From positions 248,001 through 312,000 of the forward strand of contig NZ_PXNP01000009.1 in assembly GCF_003007675.1 (NCBI RefSeq): a stretch of 64,000 nucleotides of DNA. Reading direction: 5' to 3'. A model generated the notes under the pieces. That model made no database searches and was not told the origin of the DNA. It was given only the letters and a program-made list of their open reading frames with translations. Shown here in pieces: positions 46,983-54,651 of this stretch (the first letter of the stretch is position 1; every line of letters begins with the position of its first letter). A program made the translations under genes and the position numbers. This DNA is from Marinobacter fuscus. Lineage in GTDB: Bacteria > Pseudomonadota > Gammaproteobacteria > Pseudomonadales > Oleiphilaceae.

Positions 46983-46998
46983 GTCCGGAAATCAGGAC
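46983..46998. promoter_or_regulatory. enhancer palindrome B
   Basis: GTCCGGAAATCAGGAC matches the consensus except one base in the right arm. It overlaps the final codons of the regulator gene. Confidence 0.65.
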
Positions 46999-48437
46999 AT
47001 CTTTGCCAACTTCTCGTACAGCACGGAGCGGGAAATACCCAGCAGGCGTGCCGCCTTGGTGCGATTGCCCCGGCAAGCCACCAGTGCCTCCTCAATGGCC
47101 TGCGCCTCGGCGTCTGCAACGATCCTGGCCAGCGGCCGCACAGCCCGTGCTGGCGTTTGTGCAACCGGGCGCTGACCGCCTTTGGGCAGCACCTTGAAGA
47201 TGGCATCGGCATCCAGCAGATCGCCGTCCTCACTCATTGTGAGCGCGCGTTCAAGCACGTTACGCAGTTCGCGGATGTTGCCCGGCCAGTCGTAATTGGC
47301 CAGGGCGGCCACACCGGCATCGGTAATTTCCCCCCGCAGATCCTGGCCTTCACAAATTTCGCCCAGCAGAGCCTCGCACAGCACGCCGAGATCGCCCAGG
47401 CGCTCCCGTAACGGCGGAATCGACACCTCCAGCACGTTCAGGCGGTAATACAGATCCGAACGGAAGCTGCCATCAGCGATCATTGCCTCCAGGTTGCGGC
47501 TGGTGGCGGCAATCAGGCGCACATCCACACTGACCACCTTGTTCGAGCCCAGAGGCTCGATTTCGCCTTCCTGCAGAGCCCTCAGCAGCTTGGCCTGCAA
47601 CGGCAGAGGCATATCTCCCACCTCATCCAGAAACAGGGTGCCGCCGTTGGCCAGTTGGAATTTGCCATCGCGGGTACGCCGGTCGGCACCGGTATAGGCG
47701 CCTGGTGCCACCCCGAAAAACTCGGCCTCAAGCAGGTTTTCGGGCACCGCCGCCAGGTTAACCCCGACAAAGGGTTTTTCTGCCCGGGCCGATACCGCAT
47801 GGATGGCCTGGGCGAGGACTTCCTTACCGGTGCCGGTCTCGCCCAGCAACAAAACGGGCATGTCCCGTCCGGCCGCCAGGCGCGCCTTGCGTTTGACTTC
47901 CAGCGCTTCCGGGCTGCCGCCGACAAAGTCGCCAAGGCTGTAGCGGGTACCCCGGGCCTTTTTCGCCAGCGCTTTGCGGGCAGCGGCCAGATCCTGGTGC
48001 AGCCGGCGATATTTCGACACCAGTGGCGTCAGGGGTTGCAGGTCGTCGTACAGCACAAAAGCAACCGCACCGACAATAGCGCCAGCTTCGTCGTAGTAGG
48101 GCAGACGGGTAACCACAAGTTGTTGCTGGTTATGCTCCATAATATCGAGTAACAACGGTTTGCCGGTCTGTACCACCTCCGGCATCCGGGTGTGAGGGAT
48201 CACCTGACGTACCGGTTTGCCAATCACCTTGGCGGCATCGTCCAGCCCCAGAAGATGCGAGTAGCTGGTATTGATCCAGGTAATTTGAGAATCCCGGTCT
48301 ACCGCAATCGCCCCGGCACTGGCTTCCTCGAACATCGGAAACAGGGCTTCGATCAGATTGCGGGTAAGGCCACTCTTGTTCTTGTTGATAAACAGCTCAG
48401 ACATGTACCGCATACTCACGGGTCGGGATGAATTCAT
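46992..48437 (-). CDS. sigma-54 enhancer-binding regulator of 3-hydroxybutyrate use (HbcR-like)
   Basis: 481 residues from the ATG at 48437, chosen because it has AAGG upstream while the ATG at 48461 lies inside a regulator-type palindrome. PAS-like sensor domain (about 30-150), then AAA+ (about 165-395) with Walker A GETGTGKE, the sigma-54 contact loop GAYTGA, Walker B TLFLDEVGD and the R-finger region; C-terminal Fis-type helix-turn-helix ('NRTKAARLLGISRSVLYEKL'). In Pseudomonas aeruginosa the regulator HbcR (PA2005) controls 3-hydroxybutyrate use in this way. The equivalence is inference from operon content. Confidence 0.88.
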   Translation of the reverse strand: MNSSRPVSMRYMSELFINKNKSGLTRNLIEALFPMFEEASAGAIAVDRDSQITWINTSYSHLLGLDDAAKVIGKPVRQVIPHTRMPEVVQTGKPLLLDIMEHNQQQLVVTRLPYYDEAGAIVGAVAFVLYDDLQPLTPLVSKYRRLHQDLAAARKALAKKARGTRYSLGDFVGGSPEALEVKRKARLAAGRDMPVLLLGETGTGKEVLAQAIHAVSARAEKPFVGVNLAAVPENLLEAEFFGVAPGAYTGADRRTRDGKFQLANGGTLFLDEVGDMPLPLQAKLLRALQEGEIEPLGSNKVVSVDVRLIAATSRNLEAMIADGSFRSDLYYRLNVLEVSIPPLRERLGDLGVLCEALLGEICEGQDLRGEITDAGVAALANYDWPGNIRELRNVLERALTMSEDGDLLDADAIFKVLPKGGQRPVAQTPARAVRPLARIVADAEAQAIEEALVACRGNRTKAARLLGISRSVLYEKLAKMS

Positions 48438-48452
48438 AAACGAACCTTGAGC

Positions 48453-48468
48453 GTCCGGCATTCCGGAC
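48453..48468. promoter_or_regulatory. palindrome at the regulator's own start
   Basis: GTCCGGCATTCCGGAC (extended arms GCGTCCGG/CCGGACGC, 48451-48470) lies 16-31 bases before the chosen start of the regulator. Suggests autoregulation, probably repression because it overlaps the expected promoter/leader. Confidence 0.75.
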
Positions 48469-48507
48469 GCTGACTTGAGAGTATAGGAAGCCCCCGGGGC
48501 GGGGGCA

Positions 48508-48541
48508 AACGGTAAAATTGCCCGGCTGTGACAGGCCGGGC
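48508..48541 (-). terminator. probable terminator of the oligomer hydrolase gene
   Basis: GCCCGGC arms (48520-48526 and 48535-48541) form a 7-base stem on the minus strand, followed by AATTTTACC. The T-run is modest. Confidence 0.5.
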
Positions 48542-48550
48542 GGAAGCCGG

Positions 48551-50665
48551 CTATTCCGGGATGCGCAGTTCGCCATCGGCAAACAGGATTCGGTCACTGT
48601 CGTCCGGCGTCATGGCGATAGGAGTCAGGTGGGTTTCATCAAGCGGTGTCGCCATGTCACCCCGCGGTGTGGTGCGCACCACCTGGCTGGGTGGCAGCGG
48701 CTGCTGCCCGCTCAGGTGGTTCCATACCAGGTCAAGCGCCTGGAAATAGTAATGATGCAGGGGCACATAGCGGTTGCCAACGCCGGCAAGCCCGTTCAGT
48801 ACATCCAGGTGATGCGCGTTCAGGATTTCGTAGTAGCGCAACTGGCTGCGGTCACCCTCCACCTGCTGGTTCAGACCATAGTAAGGCCGGGAAGTATGGT
48901 TGATCGGCAAAATGGCATCGGCCCGGCCGGTCACAAACACCGCAGGTTTGCCCTGAAGGTTGCCCGTAGCCCGCACCGCTGCAATGCCTTCTGCAATCTC
49001 TTCGGCAAGTTCGGCCTGCTCGCCCGTCAGGGCTGCACCGGATACCGGGTCGGCACCCGCTGCCAGTCCACGCAGGCACAGCAGGGCATCCAGACCATAG
49101 TCCGCCTGGCTGGAACTGGCCGAGACACTGGCATTGAGGTTGGTTGGCTGGCCTTCGGCATTGTCGTAAACAATATTCACCCCCGCGGTCGGCGGAATGC
49201 CATTACTGGCAGAGAACAGGGCGGCTTCGGCAGCCCCCGCCAGCGGAATCACCGCACCACTGGCATCGGTGGCCGCCAGGCTCAGGCCGCATACCCGATC
49301 CTCTACATCTGCTTCGCCATAGGCATTGGCGTAGGTCATGGATATGCTCTGAGCCACCGCCAGGCCGAAATGCACGGGAGCCAGCAGGTTCTGCTCCGGC
49401 TGTATGCCGAATTCTTCGTTCAAAATCCGCAGCGCGTCTGTCGCCCTGTCTTCAGTGGTTGCACCGGTCACTAGACCTTTGTTAGCCAGTGAGGCACAAA
49501 TGGCTTCACCCACAACCGGCGGCACAAAAACGCCGTTCAATGGCGCCTCTGCACTGATTGCCGGTGCCAGGTTGGCGCAGCCCTGATACACCGCCAGAGC
49601 AGTGGTGTAGTCCAGCAGGCTTCGGCTGTGCTCCGCTAACGCGGGGCCCTCGCCCTGCCGGATACTGAAACTGCGATCCACCGTCGGGTTCAGGTTGGGC
49701 TCAGACACCGCAATTCCGTCAATCAGGCCTTCGGTATCCTGCTCGGCCGCCCGGACAGAAGCGCCCCCGCCGTTGGATACGCTGGAGGCAATCACCAGAG
49801 TGTTGTCCGGCGTGATGGTATTCAGGCGCCGGCCCTCACCTCCCGCCTCTCCGTGCAACTGGTTCAGCGCGTAAAATCCGAAACGGATGGACTGCAGCAC
49901 GTGCTGACCCCAGTCCGCTTCCGGGTTGTCACCGGAGTGGGCGTGTTTCCAGGCAAAGCGATCCGGCCACTGGCTGTTGAACGCCTCACGCTCGGCCGCG
50001 CTGAGATCTGCCCGGAACATGGCATCGTCTTCACTGGTCAGCGTGCCATCAATGCGCTGGGCGGTGTTGGTGGCCAGATTGTGGGCGCCGGTGCCTGTGC
50101 CCTTGTCGGTATACACCACGGCGCAGCCTTTCTTCAGCCCCCATCCACCGGCCGTCCCAATAGCGCCATAGATACCACGGGAGCCAGACGAAGGCGCGGT
50201 CACCATACACGGAGATCCCGGATCAAAACTGTCAGGCACCTGAGCCATCAGGGTAATAGGTGACCGGGCCCCGGGCACCGAAGCGCGGGCGATAAACTCG
50301 TGCCCGGCAATCAGCCCCTCGCCGGACGATCCGACCGCAGGGCCAAAGAACGTGCCGTAGCCGCCACCGGGTGCGGTATCCACCAGGGCGCGGTAGTTGT
50401 TGTAGATGGCCAGGCGCCGCAGGTCGCGAGCGCCGGGATTCAACGGGTCGGTAAAGGCAGGTGCCGCGCCTGCCAGACCACTGGCGCCAAGCCCGGCTGT
50501 CAGCAGGTCATCGGTGATGCCATCGTACATGGTTTGCTGAACGTCACCCAAAATGAAATCTGGCAACTCATTGAAAGACTGCGATGTGTTGCCGCTATCG
50601 CTGTTACAGGCAGTCAGCGCCACAGACGCAGCGCCGATCAGGGCACAAAGCGTTATCGGATTCAT
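48551..50665 (-). CDS. 3-hydroxybutyrate oligomer hydrolase, predicted lipoprotein
   Basis: 704 residues from the ATG at 50665 ([20 protein letters not shown]), chosen for AAGGA six bases upstream. Lipobox LTAC, so probably lipid-anchored. The rest matches the 3HBOH family at full length: '[16 protein letters not shown]', '[12 protein letters not shown]', '[13 protein letters not shown]', '[22 protein letters not shown]' and the probable nucleophile region '[13 protein letters not shown]'. It cleaves D-3-hydroxybutyrate oligomers released from polyhydroxybutyrate into monomers. It has its own sigma-54 promoter and shares enhancer palindromes with the uptake operon. Confidence 0.92.
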   Translation of the reverse strand: MNPITLCALIGAASVALTACNSDSGNTSQSFNELPDFILGDVQQTMYDGITDDLLTAGLGASGLAGAAPAFTDPLNPGARDLRRLAIYNNYRALVDTAPGGGYGTFFGPAVGSSGEGLIAGHEFIARASVPGARSPITLMAQVPDSFDPGSPCMVTAPSSGSRGIYGAIGTAGGWGLKKGCAVVYTDKGTGTGAHNLATNTAQRIDGTLTSEDDAMFRADLSAAEREAFNSQWPDRFAWKHAHSGDNPEADWGQHVLQSIRFGFYALNQLHGEAGGEGRRLNTITPDNTLVIASSVSNGGGASVRAAEQDTEGLIDGIAVSEPNLNPTVDRSFSIRQGEGPALAEHSRSLLDYTTALAVYQGCANLAPAISAEAPLNGVFVPPVVGEAICASLANKGLVTGATTEDRATDALRILNEEFGIQPEQNLLAPVHFGLAVAQSISMTYANAYGEADVEDRVCGLSLAATDASGAVIPLAGAAEAALFSASNGIPPTAGVNIVYDNAEGQPTNLNASVSASSSQADYGLDALLCLRGLAAGADPVSGAALTGEQAELAEEIAEGIAAVRATGNLQGKPAVFVTGRADAILPINHTSRPYYGLNQQVEGDRSQLRYYEILNAHHLDVLNGLAGVGNRYVPLHHYYFQALDLVWNHLSGQQPLPPSQVVRTTPRGDMATPLDETHLTPIAMTPDDSDRILFADGELRIPE

Positions 50666-50715
50666 GGTCATTCCTTGTTTGTTGTTGTTCACATGGCCTC
50701 GTGGGCAGGAACGAC

Positions 50716-50735
50716 CGAGCGGATTCTATGCCAAT
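50716..50735 (-). promoter_or_regulatory. sigma-54 promoter of the oligomer hydrolase gene
   Basis: Minus strand TGGCAT-AGAAT-CCGCT with GG-N10-GC. The -24 element is identical to that of the dctP promoter. About 50 bases before the chosen ATG. Confidence 0.7.
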
Positions 50736-50796
50736 ATTTTAAGCCGTTGATTTAATTGACAAATAAATAATAAAAACGGAAGGATAAACAGCCAGC

Positions 50797-50812
50797 ATCC
50801 GGATTACCGGAC
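50797..50812. promoter_or_regulatory. enhancer palindrome, hydrolase gene site 1
   Basis: ATCCGGATTACCGGAC: one base off the GTCCGG-N4-CCGGAC consensus. About 75 bases upstream of the sigma-54 promoter. Confidence 0.7.
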
Positions 50813-50870
50813 AACACGGGCGCTCCCAAAAGACCTATATATCTGATCTATATTATTTTTATTGAATTTC

Positions 50871-50886
50871 GTCCGTATTCACGGAC
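50871..50886. promoter_or_regulatory. enhancer palindrome, hydrolase gene site 2
   Basis: GTCCGTATTCACGGAC: a symmetric variant with intact GTCCG/CGGAC arms, centred 74 bases (about seven turns) from site 1. Confidence 0.65.
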
Positions 50887-50889
50887 ATT

Positions 50890-50905
50890 GTTCGAGTTTC
50901 GGGAC
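50890..50905. promoter_or_regulatory. degenerate enhancer site, hydrolase gene site 3
   Basis: GTTCGAGTTTCGGGAC keeps part of both arms. Centred 19 bases from site 2. Weak. Confidence 0.4.
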
Positions 50906-50911
50906 ACTTCG

Positions 50912-51271
50912 TCAGCCCAGGCGCAAAAACGGCAGCAAGCTAAAGCCCGCAATCACCAAAATCGCCAGGCAGGCCGCCAGTGTGCGCAGCGGATGACGGC
51001 GCAGCAAAGCCCAGGGCCCGGTCTCGCCACGGGCCTGCTGCTCAAGAAAAGCCTCCCGCTGTGTTTGGTGTCTGGCGCGCTGATATTCCGCCAGCAGCTG
51101 TCGGGCACGTTCGGCTTCGTCGTCGTCATGCACCCAGAAGCCCCCCATGCTGATCCCCCAACGGCTGGGCGGCGTTTCGTAGTAACGCACGTGGTTGGCC
51201 TCGAACAGATCGCGAATCTCGTCCGCCTCGTCATCGGGCACGTATCGAAGGTTCATCAAATGATGGGGCAT
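50912..51271 (-). CDS. small membrane protein with DUF2007/DUF6164-like N-terminus
   Basis: 119 residues (or 114 from an ATG at 51256). N-terminal soluble part 'NLRYVPDDEADEIRDLFEANHVRYYETPPSRWGISMGGFWV' resembles signal-transducing PII-like/DUF2007 folds of the DUF6164 group. A basic coiled region follows, then a single membrane helix (about 95-115). Function unknown. Confidence 0.7.
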   Translation of the reverse strand: MPHHLMNLRYVPDDEADEIRDLFEANHVRYYETPPSRWGISMGGFWVHDDDEAERARQLLAEYQRARHQTQREAFLEQQARGETGPWALLRRHPLRTLAACLAILVIAGFSLLPFLRLG

Positions 51272-51351
51272 GGCTTTGTGGCTGGCCTCGTTGGCGTGGT
51301 TGGCTATATCCTAACAGGAAAGCCAAACCGACCGAATGCACAGGATTCTGC

Positions 51352-52773
51352 ATGAGCCAACACCCCCTTCGTCTGCTGCTGGATTTCGAGGAACAGATCC
51401 AGCGCGACAGGGATCATAGTCCAGCCTTTCTGCATCGCCGTGACCGTCGGTTTGCCCTGGCGTGTGAAGCCAACCACACGGAGGCTGATGTCATCGACTG
51501 GCTGGCCCATATCAAGAATTTGAGTGGCCCGGCCAAAACAACCGCAGCCAGTGAATCTGCATTCCGGCAATGGCGACAAATCCATTCCGGCTTTGCCATG
51601 GCCGGCGCATTGCTGGGGGTTCTCACCATGTCCGGCCTGCTGTTTTTCGATGGTGGCTCCCGCATCAACATCACCGGCATACTCGGCTTTGTGCTGCTGC
51701 AACTGCTGCTGGCATTGGCCACCAGCATCCAGTCTCTGGTGGGCTGGCAACCCTGGCGCTGGCTGCTGGTGCGATGGCAGAAAACACCTGCCAGCCCCAC
51801 CAGCAGGCAGTTACAGCCCTTACTGATGGCTCGTGCCGCCCATACCGGCGGTGCCTTGTTCGGCCTCGGCGGACTGGCGACGCTGCTGATGCTGTTGGTG
51901 GTACAGGATCTGGCCTTTGGCTGGAGCACCACTCTGGATACCGCGGCCGACAGCTACCACAGGCTCATTGAATGGCTTGCCATGCCCTGGCAAGCGCTAT
52001 GGCCTGCGGCGGTGCCGTCTCTGGAACTGGTGGAGGCAACCCGGTTTTTCCGGGCCGATCCCTCGGCAGTCACCACCACGGCTGCCCAATGGGGCCAGTG
52101 GTGGCCGTTTGTGGTCATGCTCTGGCTGGGCTGGGTGGTACTGCCCCGCCTGCTGCTACTGGCGCTGGCCCAACTGGCGTTGCGTGGAAAAGCGCGCAGG
52201 CTGCTGGCGAGCCATCCAGGTTTACACGCGCTGCAATACCGGCTGGAAACCCCGACCCTGGATACCGGCAACCAGCACAACGACGCACACGACCTGCCAG
52301 ACACCCGCACCGGCACAACACCGGAGCCACTCCCGGAGGCCCATTTTCTGGTTTGCTGGGCTGGCGCTGGCAAACCGCAGCTACCGGAGGCACTTACCGG
52401 CCAGGACATTCCAGGCTTTCAAGCGGGCGGCCAGGCGAGCCTTGGTGAAGACGATGACGTTATCGCAACCATCGCCCGGCTATCCCCGCCACACCAGGTA
52501 TCGCTGCGACAGCAATCTGCCACGGTGCTGGTGATTACCCAAAGCTGGCAGCCACCCACCGGCGAACTGCAGGATTTTCTGGAACAGGCCCACGACGCCT
52601 GGCCCGAAGGCACCCGGATCGCGCTGCTGCCTCTGGCACCGGTTCCGGATCAGGCACCGGAACCCCATCTGCTGCAACCCTGGCTGCGCTTTGCCAACCG
52701 GCTACCGGCCCACTTTGCACGGGTAGTCGCACTGCCCGAACAACAACACCGGAACCAGGAGGCCAGATCATGA
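51352..52773 (+). CDS. DUF2868 membrane protein
   Basis: 473 residues. Four membrane helices in the first 270 residues ('FAMAGALLGVLTMSGLLFF', 'ITGILGFVLLQLLLALATSI', 'GALFGLGGLATLLMLLVVQDLAF', 'WPFVVMLWLGWVVLPRLLLLALA'), then a soluble region to the end. It overlaps the next gene by 4 bases (ATGA). DUF2868 and DUF3482 proteins are a conserved pair of unknown function. Confidence 0.85.
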   Translation: MSQHPLRLLLDFEEQIQRDRDHSPAFLHRRDRRFALACEANHTEADVIDWLAHIKNLSGPAKTTAASESAFRQWRQIHSGFAMAGALLGVLTMSGLLFFDGGSRINITGILGFVLLQLLLALATSIQSLVGWQPWRWLLVRWQKTPASPTSRQLQPLLMARAAHTGGALFGLGGLATLLMLLVVQDLAFGWSTTLDTAADSYHRLIEWLAMPWQALWPAAVPSLELVEATRFFRADPSAVTTTAAQWGQWWPFVVMLWLGWVVLPRLLLLALAQLALRGKARRLLASHPGLHALQYRLETPTLDTGNQHNDAHDLPDTRTGTTPEPLPEAHFLVCWAGAGKPQLPEALTGQDIPGFQAGGQASLGEDDDVIATIARLSPPHQVSLRQQSATVLVITQSWQPPTGELQDFLEQAHDAWPEGTRIALLPLAPVPDQAPEPHLLQPWLRFANRLPAHFARVVALPEQQHRNQEARS

Positions 52774-54200
52774 CCCGGGCCCCCATGTTTGCCGTGGTCG
52801 GCCACCCCAACAAAGGCAAATCCAGCGTGGTGGCCACCTTATCCCAGAACGACGCCATCGCCATTGCCCTGGAACCCGGCACCACCAAAGCCCGCCAGGC
52901 CTACCCGCTCACCGTCGACGGCAATACCCTGTACACCCTGGTGGACACCCCTGGCTTCCAGCGGCCCCGGCGGGTGCTGCAATGGCTTGAAGCCCACAGC
53001 CTGTCGGCCTCTGATCACCCGGAGACGGTACGCGCCTTCGTTACCCAGCATCAGGGCGACGGCCGGTTCGTTGATGAGTGCGAGTTGCTGGCGCCGGTTC
53101 TGGATGGTGCAGGCATTATTTACGTGGTCGACGGGTCGGTGCCCTACAGTGCAGAGCACGAAGCGGAAATGACCATTCTGCGCTGGACAGGGCGGCCCAG
53201 CCTGGCGCTGATCAACAGTATTGGCAGCGGCGACTACAGCGACACCTGGCAAAGCGCCTTGGGCCAGTTTTTTCAGGTTGTCCGCAAGTTCGATGCCGTT
53301 CGCGCCCCGTTCGAGCAACACCTGAGCCTTCTGAAAGCCTTTGGCCAGCTAGAGCCGGATTGGGAGCAGCCTCTGGAGCAGGCCACCCGGCTACTGGCGG
53401 AGCAACGCCAGCAACGGCACCTGCAGTCCTCAAAACTGATTGCCAGCGCACTGGAAGAGCTGATGTCCTGGCAGGAAAAACGCCTGCTGACCCACCATCA
53501 GATCGCCGGGGTCAGCGACCATCAGCTGGCACAGACCCTGCGCGACCGATGGTATGATCATCAGCGCCGAAGAGAACAAGCGCTGCGGGCCGACATTGAA
53601 TACCTGTACCAACACCAGCGCATTCAGCGCCAGGAAGCGGAATTGTCCTGGGCCAGTGAACACGATCTGTTCTCGGAAGATACCCGTAAACACTGGGCGG
53701 TCAGCCGCAAATACCTGGCTACGGCCGGGTTTGGCGCCGGGGCGGTGGGCGGCGCGGGCATCGACGCCGTCACCCTCGGTTCTTCACTGGGCACCGGGGC
53801 GCTGATCGGCGGATTGATTGGCGCTGCAGGCAGTTATTTCTACGGCGACAAACTGGTGCTGCCCGCCCTCAATATTGGCCCCCTGAAGGATGGCCTGAAA
53901 ACCGCCAGTTTCGGCCCGGTACAGGACAGCCAGTTCGGTTATATCGTGCTCGGGCGGGCAGTCGACCACTGGTGGCACATCAGCCACCGCAATCACGCCG
54001 GGCGTGATCTTCTGGAGTTGGAACCGGCGGATCATCACTGGCTCAGCGAACTGGATAAAGCCAACCGAAAAGCCATACAGCAGGCCTTCGACCAGTGCCG
54101 GAAACAGAAGGCGCTGAGCCCGTCACAGCAGGAAAATCTGGCCCACGCCGTCGCCAGCGCCATGGCCGTCTACGACCACTGGCGGTTGAACCGGCCCTGA
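52770..54200 (+). CDS. GTPase of the DUF3482 family
   Basis: 476 residues. An Era/TrmE-like G domain (about 1-180): G1 GHPNKGKSS, G3 DTPGF, and the switch Thr in 'GTTKARQAYP'. A helical stalk (about 200-310) is followed by a Gly-rich hydrophobic stretch 'AGFGAGAVGGAGIDAVTLGSSLGTGALIGGLIGAAGSYFYG' that looks membrane-inserting. A classical NKxD is not obvious. Coupled to the DUF2868 membrane protein. Confidence 0.85.
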   Translation: MTRAPMFAVVGHPNKGKSSVVATLSQNDAIAIALEPGTTKARQAYPLTVDGNTLYTLVDTPGFQRPRRVLQWLEAHSLSASDHPETVRAFVTQHQGDGRFVDECELLAPVLDGAGIIYVVDGSVPYSAEHEAEMTILRWTGRPSLALINSIGSGDYSDTWQSALGQFFQVVRKFDAVRAPFEQHLSLLKAFGQLEPDWEQPLEQATRLLAEQRQQRHLQSSKLIASALEELMSWQEKRLLTHHQIAGVSDHQLAQTLRDRWYDHQRRREQALRADIEYLYQHQRIQRQEAELSWASEHDLFSEDTRKHWAVSRKYLATAGFGAGAVGGAGIDAVTLGSSLGTGALIGGLIGAAGSYFYGDKLVLPALNIGPLKDGLKTASFGPVQDSQFGYIVLGRAVDHWWHISHRNHAGRDLLELEPADHHWLSELDKANRKAIQQAFDQCRKQKALSPSQQENLAHAVASAMAVYDHWRLNRP

Positions 54201-54250
54201 CTGCCATGTTTATACTGTTTGGCTATTCCATCACATAACGGGGAATGCAA

Positions 54251-54646
54251 ATGAAAATTGTACGTGTGCAAGACATCATCGGTACCGAGCGCGAAGTTCA
54301 CGGCCCGGGCTGGACCAGCCGTCGGATGCTGCTGAAAAAAGACGGCATGGGATTCTCTTTCCACGAAACCATCATCCCGGCGGGCGCCGAACTGAACCTG
54401 TGGTACAAGCACCACCTGGAAGCCGTGTATTGCGTGGCCGGTAACGGCACCATCACCGACAAGGCCACCGGCGAAACCCACGAGATCAGCGACGGCACCC
54501 TGTACGCGCTCGACCAGCACGACCAGCACACGCTGCGTGGCGGCACGGAAGACATGCGCCTGATCTGCGCCTTCAACCCGCCGGTCACCGGCCGCGAAGT
54601 TCACGACGAAGACGGCGCTTACCTGCCCGACACCAGCGAAGACTGA
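54251..54646 (+). CDS. ectC: orphan ectoine synthase
   Basis: 131 residues, a cupin that closes N-gamma-acetyl-diaminobutyrate to ectoine. The ATG at 54251 has GGGGA seven bases upstream; the ATG at 54245 would leave no spacing. With this start the family's iron ligands fall at Glu57 (HHLEAVYC), Tyr85 (GTLYALDQ) and His93 (DQHDQHTL), with Thr40 and Tyr52 also kept, so the enzyme should be active. ectA and ectB are not in the window. An MFS gene follows after five bases. Confidence 0.9.
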   Translation: MKIVRVQDIIGTEREVHGPGWTSRRMLLKKDGMGFSFHETIIPAGAELNLWYKHHLEAVYCVAGNGTITDKATGETHEISDGTLYALDQHDQHTLRGGTEDMRLICAFNPPVTGREVHDEDGAYLPDTSED

Positions 54647-54651
54647 TCCCT

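Larger units (their letters stand above)
46671..46991. other. regulatory intergenic region: dctP leader, promoter and enhancer sites
   Basis: 321 bases between the regulator's stop and dctP. Contains the sigma-54 promoter (46840-46857), palindrome A (46918-46937) and half-conserved palindrome C (46952-46967). A third palindrome (46983-46998) overlaps the last codons of the regulator. A leader of about 165 bases precedes dctP and has no recognised riboswitch. Confidence 0.7.

Noticed and set aside
48518..49474. 318-codon frame opposite the oligomer hydrolase
   Set aside because: Antisense to a full-length family match, no ribosome site or domain.
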